Of a DNA stretch of 64,000 bases, positions 26,701 through 32,960 are shown one piece after another. Made by a program: the position numbers and the translations under genes. The notes below the pieces were generated by a model that was not told the origin of the DNA, ran no database searches, and worked only from the letters and a program-made list of their open reading frames with translations. This DNA is from Chloracidobacterium thermophilum B. GTDB lineage: Bacteria; Acidobacteriota; Blastocatellia; Chloracidobacteriales; Chloracidobacteriaceae. Positions within the stretch are counted from its first letter, which is position 1, and each line of letters begins with the position of its first letter. Location of the stretch: assembly GCF_000226295.1 (NCBI RefSeq), contig NC_016024.1, positions 913,501 through 977,500 on the forward strand, in the 5' to 3' direction.

Positions 26701-27415
26701 GGCGGCACACGCGGTGGGAGTGGTGCATCGGGATGTGAAGCCGGAGAACGTGTATGTGGACTGGTCGAGCGGGGAGGAGGTGGTGAAGGTGGTGGATTTT
26801 GGGATAGCGACGGTGCTGGAGCGTGGAGGCGTGGGAGGATTGGAGACATTGACGGGGACGGGGGCGGTGGTGGGGACGCCAGCGTATGTTGCGCCAGAGC
26901 GGGTGGTAGGGGGTGAGTATGACGGGCGGGCGGATGTGTATGCGGTTGGGGTGATGCTGTACGAGATGGTGTGTAGGGTGTTGCCGTTTGGGGGGCGTGG
27001 GGAGAGTGGGATACGGGTGTTGCTGGCGCACGTGCATGAAGTGCCGGAGCGTCCTGGGGTGTTGGTGGCGGGGCTGGACGAGGAGGTGAGCGGGTATATG
27101 CTGCGGCTGCTGGCGAAGGATGCTGGGGAGCGTCCGGCGGCGGCGGAGGCGGCGGTGGAGTTGGAACGTCTGGCCGACAAGGTGGCGGGCGGGGCAGATA
27201 CAGTCCAGTCCGCGCCCTTGGGACGGTCAGCCGCGTTGTCGGACACGATGCGGGAGATGGTAGGTGGGAGGGTGGTGTCCGATGAGGCACCGACGTTGGC
27301 GGCTGCCACGTCGCCGGGGTTGCAGCCGGAGGCGACGCTGACCGAGGCGCCGGGGTCGGTGACTGCCCCGGCAGAGGGTGAGGACACCGCCGACACGACA
27401 GGTCAGCCACAATGA
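23717..27415 (+). CDS. Periplasmic Reg_prop propeller / Y_Y_Y sensor fused to a Ser/Thr protein kinase
   Basis: A 1232-residue one-component membrane receptor. The start ATG 23717 gives a signal peptide (HRIWLLGLWCVLAGFAGG). Residues about 40-680 are repeated Reg_prop propeller blades (GYLWVATQDGAARFDG, GELWIGTERGLAVW, RSLWIGTQAGLF). About 691-771 are a Y_Y_Y domain (RYRTHLEGFDEQPTDW, LRPGEYVFTAWVRDG). One TM helix (WWAWVGYVGCGFGVVYAG) lies near 775-795, then a coiled coil rich in heptads to about 870, then a kinase: LGAGGYGVVF, AVKVFK, HRDVKPEN, DFG, APER. This is the sensor layout of Bacteroidetes hybrid two-component systems but with a Hanks kinase in place of the histidine kinase. The TM-to-kinase DNA is extremely G-rich on the coding strand. 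Its stop overlaps the next start by ATGA. Confidence 0.88.
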   Translation: MPRLHRIWLLGLWCVLAGFAGGIRADPRPVTDVSDGPPVRPLTRLFTGKDGLPQVSAMSLATDREGYLWVATQDGAARFDGRTWKTFAMPNRQRSNFLRVCLPTGDGRLWFGRQDGGLACRLPDATWENADETTGLPAGRVNCLLERTEGELWIGTERGLAVWRAATRHIEVLPGPLSGERVLCLAKTPDGSVWVGTPKGLVRHDGHTWETITAGPTGSVSAGYVDGTGALWVGGSEGQLWRRENRTWRRWPLPIRSRITTLTETTPPQGARRLWVGTDGDGLLYLLPDNPPDLQAVRAFDAAYGLPNVSVWSLLALPSATPGQHVGLWVGTDGGLLQVSFTGWATLDNIPTLAGASVYGMCAVRRPDGGTNYWFGTRGNGLVGYADGRWQQLTVADGLSTNTVFSVHETFAAQTGRSLWIGTQAGLFRRPAGGRVAPVRAVPKLERASVRGFLESDDGLWIVTAGAGLLRFEAERWTVFDTASGLPTDNLHAVCESVSPAGEKSLWVGMENGGLARLVNGQWQVWQAPVLPNNTVMTVQVMDFSDGRQFLFAGTEGGGLVTAELDGTPLHFQVWSETTTPGFPNDTVYQVRFDAQRRAYALTNKGVARLTYRGNGNFTIETFDTEDGLPSGEFNGGASMVDPLGRIWGGTPNGVAVFNPAAEALALPPQPPRLQAATADANPQSFADGLTLPARVRSLVFEISAPTFIAVSRLRYRTHLEGFDEQPTDWGSESRRTFTNLRPGEYVFTAWVRDGYGRESQPTRIRFRIATPWWLTWWAWVGYVGCGFGVVYAGVRWRLRALERQNAELEAKVAERTAALAAAKAEVEAQNQALAAAKTEVERKNAALDEKVAALEASQRRADRIFSALAEALPGTVLDGKYRLGRKLGAGGYGVVFVGEHLGLQRGVAVKVFKPVAGNDSAEALERFRREGLLAAQIRDRHVVEVVDAGVSGEGMAYLVMELLEGYAVREEMRGGGMGVERALRVCGAVCRGLAAAHAVGVVHRDVKPENVYVDWSSGEEVVKVVDFGIATVLERGGVGGLETLTGTGAVVGTPAYVAPERVVGGEYDGRADVYAVGVMLYEMVCRVLPFGGRGESGIRVLLAHVHEVPERPGVLVAGLDEEVSGYMLRLLAKDAGERPAAAEAAVELERLADKVAGGADTVQSAPLGRSAALSDTMREMVGGRVVSDEAPTLAAATSPGLQPEATLTEAPGSVTAPAEGEDTADTTGQPQ
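26030..27190 (+). other. Tract of extreme G-over-C strand asymmetry within the propeller-kinase gene
   Basis: Counting by eye, 26641-26700 holds 37 G and 7 C, and 26041-26100 holds 33 G and 9 C, whereas 25501-25560 in the same gene holds 20 G and 19 C. The change coincides with the first codons of the transmembrane helix and ends soon after the kinase domain. Codons GGG, GTG, TTG and GCG dominate. All three minus-strand frames stay open across most of the tract as a by-product. Confidence 0.85.
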
Positions 27416-28020
27416 CGGAATGGACACCGGAGACGGTTATAGCAGCGTCAGTAGCCGGGGAAGCTCCACAGACAACACCGGAGGCTTTCTCGGCGCTGGA
27501 GCCGGAAGTCATTGCTCTGTGGCGGCTCAATGGGGGTATTGAGTGGGCCATCCTGCTGTCCGTGACGTTCGTCATCATCACGGTGGGCAGCATCATGCTG
27601 TCTTTGGGACTGTGGTTCTGGGCGTTGCTGGCGGCCTGGGTGCTGGCACTGGTTGTGGCGGTGGTTCAGACCATCTGGTATCCGCCGCTGGCCTATCGCT
27701 ATTCCGCCTACCGCATCACTGACCGCGTCATTGAAGTCCGGCATGGGGTGTGGTTTCGGGAGAGCCGTCTGATACCGCTGTCGCGCATCCAGCATATTGA
27801 CCTGCGGCAGGGACTTTTTGAGCGGTCGTACGGCCTGGCAACCCTTGTCTTCCACACCGCCGGCATGCACGAGTCGAGTACGCCCCTGCCGGGCCTGGCT
27901 GCCGGCAAAGCCGCTGCCCTGCGCGACCAGCTCATCGGACAGCTTCACCACCGGCCGCTGCCGGCTTCCGTGACGCCACCTGATGCCCCGGAAACGACCA
28001 ACGGAGACGCCACACTGTGA
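27412..28020 (+). CDS. YdbS-like membrane protein with bacterial PH (bPH2/DUF304) domain
   Basis: A 202-residue membrane protein. Two hydrophobic helices (residues about 44-92) are followed by a bPH2 domain with the family hallmark YRITDRVIEVRHGVWFRESRLIPLSRIQHIDLRQG. The ATG overlaps the stop of the propeller-kinase gene (ATGA), implying translational coupling, and its own stop overlaps the GTG start of the next gene. In Bacillus the homologous ydbS-ydbT pair is linked to resistance against foreign antimicrobial peptides, so an envelope-protection role is plausible. Coupling to a kinase receptor suggests shared regulation or substrate status, which is inference. Confidence 0.8.
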   Translation: MTEWTPETVIAASVAGEAPQTTPEAFSALEPEVIALWRLNGGIEWAILLSVTFVIITVGSIMLSLGLWFWALLAAWVLALVVAVVQTIWYPPLAYRYSAYRITDRVIEVRHGVWFRESRLIPLSRIQHIDLRQGLFERSYGLATLVFHTAGMHESSTPLPGLAAGKAAALRDQLIGQLHHRPLPASVTPPDAPETTNGDATL

Positions 28021-29534
28021 ACGCCGAAGCCGCCTACCGGCTGCCTTTGGCCGGGCGACTTCATCCCTGGACGCTCGTGTTCGGCCTGTTTGCCGTGGCG
28101 CGCCAGATGTTGATTCCGCTGCTCTACTGGGTCTTTTCCGGCTTCAGTGTCTTTGGCACGTTGCTGGTGCTGACGTTTGGCATTCCCAACCTGTTGCTGG
28201 TTGTTGCCCGTTACTGGACCTTCCGCTACCGGGTGGAGCAGGGCGAGCTGGTCGTCGAGCAAGGCATCCTGCGCCGTCAGGAGCGGCACATTCCCCTTGC
28301 CAACATTCAGGAAATCCGCCTCGAACAGAACCTCATCCAGCGCCAATTGGGGGTTGCCCGGGCCGACATCGAAACTTCAACCGGCGGCGGCGTTGAAGCC
28401 TCACTGGCCCTGCTCTCCGTTGATGACATTGCCCGTTTGCGCCGGTGTGTGTTCGAGCACCGGAGCGAGGGCGTACCGCAAGCCGGAGCCCTGCCAGCCG
28501 AAGCGCCGGCCATTGCGGAAGTGCCGCTGGTGAGGCTGGGGTGGCCGGAACTGCTCATTGCCGGGCTGACCTCAAACGGCATTTTCACGCTGTTTGTCAT
28601 TCTCGGCGCGCTGCTCCGGTTTGCCGAAGAATGGCTGCCGGACGCCGGACGGCGGGCTTTGCTCCGGGGGATCGAAGCGGCGGTTCGCGCACTTGGCGGC
28701 CAGAGTACGACCATGATGCTGACAACGGTCTTCCTGTCAGTGGCATTGCTCATGCTGTTGAGCGTGGCAGCTTCGGGCGTCATGACCGTAGTGCGTTTTT
28801 ACGACTTTCGGCTGACCGAACAGGGAACGGCCCTGCGGCGTACCTACGGGCTGCTGACCCGTCACATCAGCAGTCTGTCACCGGCGCGGATTCAGTTGCT
28901 GGCCATTGAGCAAACCCCGCTGCGGCGGCTGTTTGGCTGGGCATCGCTGCGGGTGGATGTCGCCGGTGTGGCTTACGAGCGCCAGGAAGAGCAACAGGGG
29001 CGGGGGGTGCTGGTGCCGCTGATCCGCCCGGCGGCAGCCGAAGCCCTGCTGGCCCGGTTTATGCCCGGTTGCGTCATGGCGCCGGGTGCGTGGCGCAAGG
29101 TGTCGCCGCTGGCGGTTCGGCGCGGCATCCTGCGGCGTTCGGTGTGGCTGGTGGCGCTGACGGCCGCGGCGCTGTGGTGGTGGTCATGGCCGTATGGACT
29201 GTGGCCGCTGCTGGTGGGCTTGCCGGTCATCGGGCTGGTGAGCTGGCTGGACTACCGCGCCCGTGCCTATCTTCCCGGTGCACGCTACTGGTTCGTGCGG
29301 CAGGGATGGGCCAGCCACGCCGTGTATGCCATTCCGGTCAACAACATCCAGGCGGTGGTCGTGGCACAGACGCCTTTCGATCTGCGGTTGGGCTTGGCCA
29401 CGCTCATCCTCGACACAGCCGGACAGACGCCGGTCATCATCCGGGACCTCCCGGTTGCCGAAGCCTGCGCGCTGGGGCGGCAGGTGGCGCGGCAGGTTGA
29501 AGACACATCAGGTCGCAAGGCAGTAGGTTTCTGA
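28017..29534 (+). CDS. YdbT-like polytopic membrane protein with repeated bPH2 domains
   Basis: A 505-residue protein with several paired hydrophobic helices and about three bPH2 (DUF304) domains. The first has YRVEQGELVVEQGILRRQERHIPLANIQEI, the second YDFRLTEQGTALRRTYGLLT, the third YWFVRQGWASHAVYAIPVNNIQ. The GTG start at 28017 overlaps the stop of the YdbS-like gene (GTGA). The pair matches the ydbS-ydbT arrangement. Function is not established beyond envelope stress and peptide resistance in Firmicutes. It ends the kinase-bPH2 operon; a short hairpin and T-run follow. Confidence 0.8.
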   Translation: MNAEAAYRLPLAGRLHPWTLVFGLFAVARQMLIPLLYWVFSGFSVFGTLLVLTFGIPNLLLVVARYWTFRYRVEQGELVVEQGILRRQERHIPLANIQEIRLEQNLIQRQLGVARADIETSTGGGVEASLALLSVDDIARLRRCVFEHRSEGVPQAGALPAEAPAIAEVPLVRLGWPELLIAGLTSNGIFTLFVILGALLRFAEEWLPDAGRRALLRGIEAAVRALGGQSTTMMLTTVFLSVALLMLLSVAASGVMTVVRFYDFRLTEQGTALRRTYGLLTRHISSLSPARIQLLAIEQTPLRRLFGWASLRVDVAGVAYERQEEQQGRGVLVPLIRPAAAEALLARFMPGCVMAPGAWRKVSPLAVRRGILRRSVWLVALTAAALWWWSWPYGLWPLLVGLPVIGLVSWLDYRARAYLPGARYWFVRQGWASHAVYAIPVNNIQAVVVAQTPFDLRLGLATLILDTAGQTPVIIRDLPVAEACALGRQVARQVEDTSGRKAVGF

Positions 29535-29576
29535 CCTTCCCCTTTTGTTGTGATTGTTGCCGTGTGGACGCTTTGT

Positions 29577-29598
29577 GCTTGACAAGCTGTTTTTTTTT
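29577..29598 (+). terminator. Short hairpin followed by nine T residues
   Basis: GCTT-GAC-AAGC (29577-29587) is followed two bases later by T9 (29590-29598), downstream of the YdbT-like gene. The stem is only 4 bp, so termination may be weak. The same bases include TTGACA (29579-29584), which could be a -35 box, but I cannot find a -10 at normal spacing. Confidence 0.4.
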
Positions 29599-29642
29599 GC
29601 TCTCATGCAATAAACCCTTATGAAGTACAGGAAGCAACCCCA

Positions 29643-29921
29643 ATGCCATCCAAACGTGCGCTGCTGTCTGCCCTGCTGCTTGCCCTTACTTGGGCAATGC
29701 TCCTGCCATCGCCGTCCCTGGCACAAAAGGCATGCATCAAAGGCGAGACGGGATCGCCTGAATTCCGGTACTTTGAAGTCCTCCAGCTTTGCCACAACTG
29801 TCAATGCCACGTACGAATCTGCCTGTCCGGTTGCTTCAGGTGGAATTGCTACTGTGATGCCACATCATTGCGTGTGATTGATTGTGGTGACTGCGATGCG
29901 TACCCACTGCTTCATCCCTGA
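29643..29921 (+). CDS. Small secreted cysteine-rich protein, unknown function
   Basis: A 92-residue protein beginning with a clear signal peptide (RALLSALLLALTWAMLLPSPSLA, cleavage near AQ|KAC). The mature part of about 63 residues contains ten cysteines, most in closely spaced pairs (LCHNCQCHVRICLSGCFRWNCYCD, shown in part as CHNCQC and CFRWNCYC), with the last two in DCGDC. This suggests a disulfide-rich or metal-binding exported peptide. A purine-rich ribosome site (AGGAAG) sits 9-10 bases before ATG 29643. The next gene starts 30 bases downstream and is also exported, so they may work together. I do not recognise a family. Confidence 0.65.
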   Translation: MPSKRALLSALLLALTWAMLLPSPSLAQKACIKGETGSPEFRYFEVLQLCHNCQCHVRICLSGCFRWNCYCDATSLRVIDCGDCDAYPLLHP

Positions 29922-29951
29922 GGTCCCAAAACATGTAAGGAGAAGATAGCC

Positions 29952-31031
29952 ATGTTCCGTTTCACCCTGAAGTCTGCCTGTCTTTCCTTTGCTATCCCTG
30001 GTGTGGTTTTGGGTGTCTTCGCGCTGACCCGGCCTGACCTTTGGAGTTCTCATCCGGCCGAGGCATCGGCCTCCACCTTGACCTATGAAGAGTTACATCG
30101 GGAGCGGGAAGCTTTTCTGAAGGTAGCCTGCCTGGAAGACATCAGGAAGATCGGTCTGCTGGGCAATACAGCCTCCCTGGATTTCGACACCATCAGGAAA
30201 ATAAAGCTCGATGGTCGGAACAATCTCTATGTTTCGGGAGCGGTTCTGAGCGGGAATGTCAGTGCGCTTGGTCTGAAAAGGATTTCACAGGGAAGTGGCC
30301 AGGTTCAAAACCTCATGGAGGGCCCACTTGCAGAATATATATTGATGGATGCAGATGTCACGAGTCAGGGAGATGTCTATCTGCTTCTTGGCAAGTTCAA
30401 GGTTTTTGAGAACTGGATTGCGCATTACACAGCGGATGGGGTGCTGGAATCCATTGTCCCTCTTCATGACTTTCTCGGAGGGTACATTATGGCTGACCAG
30501 GATGGAAGTCTGTGGGTCTTTGGGGTAGAGAAGTCACTGGCCAGCAGGTTCGGCATGGCACAGACTGCCGAGATCAGAAACATCGGGCGGGATGGAAAAA
30601 CCATTGCCACGGTTGTCAAAGACATCCCGACTCACGAGACTCTCGAAGGCCTGTTTGTACGAAACCGGGGCAGAGTCAACTTTGTTTCCAATACCTCTGG
30701 AAAGCTTTATGACTTCGACAAGCAAAGGCTTCTGGAAATTTCACCCATGCCTTTTGAAAAGTATCCGGCGGTTGTCAAACTTATCATAACTGATACCGTA
30801 AATCTGGAAGACGGCACAACCCGCTGGATTGGTCTTCTTGAAGGCCGAAAGGGAAAAATCTTCAGAGGCTTCGTTGCTGTGACTGATGCCAACGGAAAGG
30901 TTATCTTTCAGAAGCCCATGCCAGCCGCCCAACCCTACGTCGTCGCCCTTGATGCGGAGGGAAATCTGGTTATGCGGAACAAGGACCGCCTTGAGCAGTT
31001 GGAGAAGTTTGCCTTCAGTGTGAGCCAGTGA
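29952..31031 (+). CDS. Exported protein of unknown function, propeller-like repeats
   Basis: A 359-residue protein with an N-terminal hydrophobic segment (AIPGVVLGVFAL) that looks like a signal peptide or anchor. An unusually strong ribosome site AAGGAGA precedes ATG 29952. The body has repeating strand-turn units with Gly-Asp/Asn turns (LDGRNNLYVSG, SQGDVYLLLG, ADQDGSLWVFG, DAEGNLVMRN), suggesting a beta-propeller such as the NHL or 6-bladed type. Base composition is lower in G+C than the flanking genes. It follows the cysteine-rich gene by 30 bases and overlaps the convergent phosphatase gene by 17 bases. Function unknown. Confidence 0.65.
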   Translation: MFRFTLKSACLSFAIPGVVLGVFALTRPDLWSSHPAEASASTLTYEELHREREAFLKVACLEDIRKIGLLGNTASLDFDTIRKIKLDGRNNLYVSGAVLSGNVSALGLKRISQGSGQVQNLMEGPLAEYILMDADVTSQGDVYLLLGKFKVFENWIAHYTADGVLESIVPLHDFLGGYIMADQDGSLWVFGVEKSLASRFGMAQTAEIRNIGRDGKTIATVVKDIPTHETLEGLFVRNRGRVNFVSNTSGKLYDFDKQRLLEISPMPFEKYPAVVKLIITDTVNLEDGTTRWIGLLEGRKGKIFRGFVAVTDANGKVIFQKPMPAAQPYVVALDAEGNLVMRNKDRLEQLEKFAFSVSQ

Positions 31032-31659
31032 GCACCGGGACGAAATTGTGCAGCCGCAGCCGCGGATGCAGCGGCCCAAAGGTAATGACGTTGAGACAGC
31101 CGTGGTCCTGTTCGAGTCGGACGAGATACTCATCCGGCAGACCAAGCGCCCAGCCCAGAATGATGCGGTTGACGCCGGAGTGCAGCGCCATCGCAATGGT
31201 TGCTCCGGCATGTGCGCTGAGTAACCGCTCGACGGTCGGCAGGACCCGCTGTTTGACTTCCTGAAAACTCTCCCCGTTGGGAAACCGGCAGGTTGCCGGG
31301 TTGCTCCGCCACGCGGCAACCGTTGCCGGAAAGCGCTCCGGCAGATCATCCACCAGGCAACCTTCGAGGTCGCCAAAGTTGATTTCACGCAGGGCGTGCA
31401 CGGCCGTTGGGCGCAGGTCCTGCCCTTCGGTCAGAATGTCCGCTGTCTGGCGCGAACGCTGAAGGTCGCTGCTGTATATCGCCGCCGGTTGCCCATCGCG
31501 CAGGTAGGCGCGCAGGTACTCGCGCAGCCGCTCAATCTGCGTCCGGCCCGTATCCGAGAGCGGCAGGTCCGTCCAGCCATGGCAGCGGGGGGCCGGGCCG
31601 TCAATTGTTTCCCCGTGCCGAATCAGAAGCAGGGTCGTCACCGGTGTTTCAAGTGACAT
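31015..31659 (-). CDS. Histidine phosphatase family protein (phosphoglycerate mutase-like)
   Basis: A 214-residue branch-1 histidine phosphatase. The phospho-acceptor motif is LLIRHGETIDG; further conserved elements are LSDTGRTQIERL, YSSDLQRSRQTADIL, and the second histidine in AMALHSGVNRIIL. Members include CobC alpha-ribazole phosphatase and general phosphatases; the LREINFGDLEG segment is shared with CobC, but no cobalamin genes are nearby, so the substrate is open. ATG 31659 lies 3 bases after the stop of the acetyltransferase gene, so the two form an operon. Its 3' end overlaps the convergent exported-protein gene. Confidence 0.85.
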   Translation of the reverse strand: MSLETPVTTLLLIRHGETIDGPAPRCHGWTDLPLSDTGRTQIERLREYLRAYLRDGQPAAIYSSDLQRSRQTADILTEGQDLRPTAVHALREINFGDLEGCLVDDLPERFPATVAAWRSNPATCRFPNGESFQEVKQRVLPTVERLLSAHAGATIAMALHSGVNRIILGWALGLPDEYLVRLEQDHGCLNVITFGPLHPRLRLHNFVPVLTGSH

Positions 31660-31662
31660 CGG

Positions 31663-32166
31663 TCAGGTTGCTTGCGGGCTGCCCTCACGGAGCATCTCAA
31701 CGTGCGGCAAGCCGTCCTCATCGTAGGGTGCGGAAACCGTCCGGTAGCCAAAAGCCCGGTAAAAACGTTCCAGATACTGCTGGGCCGAAATCCGGTTGCC
31801 CCGACCAGGATATAGCGCCTCGTGCAGGGCCAGCGCCTGCTGCATGAGCGCCTTGCCAAACCCCTGTCCACGTCCGGCCGCTGTTGTGATCACCCGCCCA
31901 ATGGATGGCTCGGCATACTTGACGCCCGGCGCGACAAGCCGACAGTAGGCTACCAGCTCGCGTTCCGTCGCCGTCTGTCGCCAGCCCAGGATGTGGTGCG
32001 CCTGGCGGTCAATGCCGTCAATGTCCTGATAGATGCACTGCTGCTCAACGACAAATACCGCGGCCCGCGCCTGAAGCAGGGCGTACAGCTCATCCACCGT
32101 CAGTTCCGTAAAGTGCGCCGCCCGCCAGATCAGTGCGGGCGCAGAAGAAGAGGTTTCCGCCGTCAT
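31663..32166 (-). CDS. GNAT family N-acetyltransferase, ElaA-like
   Basis: A 167-residue acetyltransferase. The N-terminal signature FVVEQQCIYQDIDGIDRQAHH is characteristic of the ElaA group, and the acetyl-CoA loop region reads VITTAAGRGQGFGKALMQQAL. A C-terminal NRISAQQYLERFYRAFGY completes the fold. The acceptor substrate of ElaA proteins is unknown. It is first in a two-gene unit with the histidine phosphatase and is divergent from the TetR regulator, whose promoter and operator occupy the intervening 95 bases, so co-regulation is possible. Confidence 0.85.
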   Translation of the reverse strand: MTAETSSSAPALIWRAAHFTELTVDELYALLQARAAVFVVEQQCIYQDIDGIDRQAHHILGWRQTATERELVAYCRLVAPGVKYAEPSIGRVITTAAGRGQGFGKALMQQALALHEALYPGRGNRISAQQYLERFYRAFGYRTVSAPYDEDGLPHVEMLREGSPQAT

Positions 32167-32181
32167 AGGTGGAAAACTAGC

Positions 32182-32209
32182 TTGTCGGCGGATGGGACGC
32201 CAGTATAGT
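32182..32209 (+). promoter_or_regulatory. Sigma70-like promoter of the TetR/RND operon
   Basis: TTGTCG (32182-32187), a 16-base spacer and TATAGT (32204-32209; 5 of 6 to consensus). The predicted transcription start falls at about 32216, directly at the dyad described next, which makes an autoregulated promoter likely. Confidence 0.5.
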
Positions 32210-32214
32210 CTCTG

Positions 32215-32234
32215 GTGAGTAAGTGAATACTAAC
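32215..32234. promoter_or_regulatory. Candidate TetR-type operator
   Basis: Imperfect inverted repeat GTGAGTA-6-TACTAAC (32215-32221 and 32228-32234), pairing at 6 of 7 positions. It lies just downstream of the -10 box and upstream of the ATG at 32262, the usual position for a self-repressing TetR-family regulator. It also sits in the divergent interval with the ElaA-like gene. Confidence 0.5.
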
Positions 32235-32261
32235 TTTGTGAGCAAGCATACCTTGGCCGCC

Positions 32262-32960
32262 ATGACCAGCGCCCCACCAACAACTGCCCGCCCGGCAACC
32301 ACGTCCCGTCGCATGTCGGGTGAAGACCGCCGGCGGCAGATTGTCCGCATCGCCATGCAGCAGTTTTCCGAAAAGGGCTTCAATGGCGTCACAACCAAAG
32401 AAATTGCTGCGCGTGCCGGTGTGAGTGAGGCCATCATTTTTCGGCACTTTGCGACCAAGCAGGACCTCTATGCTGCCATTCTCGACCAGAAGATGAAGGA
32501 CGCCGACGCCCGGAGTTTCTGGGAGCGCATGCGTGAGCTGGCCGCCCGGCGCGATGACCAGAACTTCTTTGAAACCATCATGCGGCACGTCATCGAGCGG
32601 CACCGCGCCGATTATTCCTTCCAGCGGTTGCTGTTTTTCAGCGCCCTCGAAGGCCACGAACTTTCCGATATGTTCTTCCGGCTCTATGTGCGCGACATTT
32701 TTGACTTCCTCGCCGATTACATTGAAACCCGCATCCGTGAAGGCGCGTTCAGGGAAGTCAATCCCCATGTGGCGGCGCGTTCCCTCTTTGCCATGCCCTT
32801 TCTGCAAACGATGTTCGAGCAGCTTCACGGCGACCAGACCGTGACCGGATCGCCCGAAGCGCTCGCACGCGCCTACAGCAGCATTTTCTTTGAGGGCATC
32901 CGGCGGCCGGCAGCCGGGGCCCGGGTTCATCCTGCCAGCGAAACCGTTGTACCGTCATGA
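32262..32960 (+). CDS. TetR/AcrR family transcriptional regulator
   Basis: A 232-residue regulator. The helix-turn-helix lies near residues 20-65 (RRRQIVRIAMQQFSEKGFNG, VTTKEIAARAGVSEAIIFRHF, then FATKQDLYAAIL). The C-terminal helical domain presumably binds an inducer. Start ATG 32262 was chosen over the GTG at 32223 because that GTG falls inside the candidate operator and downstream of the TATAGT box with no leader. The stop overlaps the ATG of the adaptor gene (ATGA), so the regulator is the first gene of the efflux operon and probably represses it, with release by an exported compound. Confidence 0.87.
   Translation: MTSAPPTTARPATTSRRMSGEDRRRQIVRIAMQQFSEKGFNGVTTKEIAARAGVSEAIIFRHFATKQDLYAAILDQKMKDADARSFWERMRELAARRDDQNFFETIMRHVIERHRADYSFQRLLFFSALEGHELSDMFFRLYVRDIFDFLADYIETRIREGAFREVNPHVAARSLFAMPFLQTMFEQLHGDQTVTGSPEALARAYSSIFFEGIRRPAAGARVHPASETVVPS

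Noticed and set aside
26209-27596. Three long overlapping minus-strand reading frames (380-403 residues) opposite the propeller-kinase gene
   Set aside because: Their products are Pro/His/Ser-rich low-complexity strings with no domain. They exist because the plus strand here almost lacks the bases that would create stops on the other strand.
29579-29584. TTGACA as a -35 box for the cysteine-rich gene
   Set aside because: No -10 element is found 15-19 bases downstream; the T9 run occupies that space. The site was listed as a weak terminator instead.
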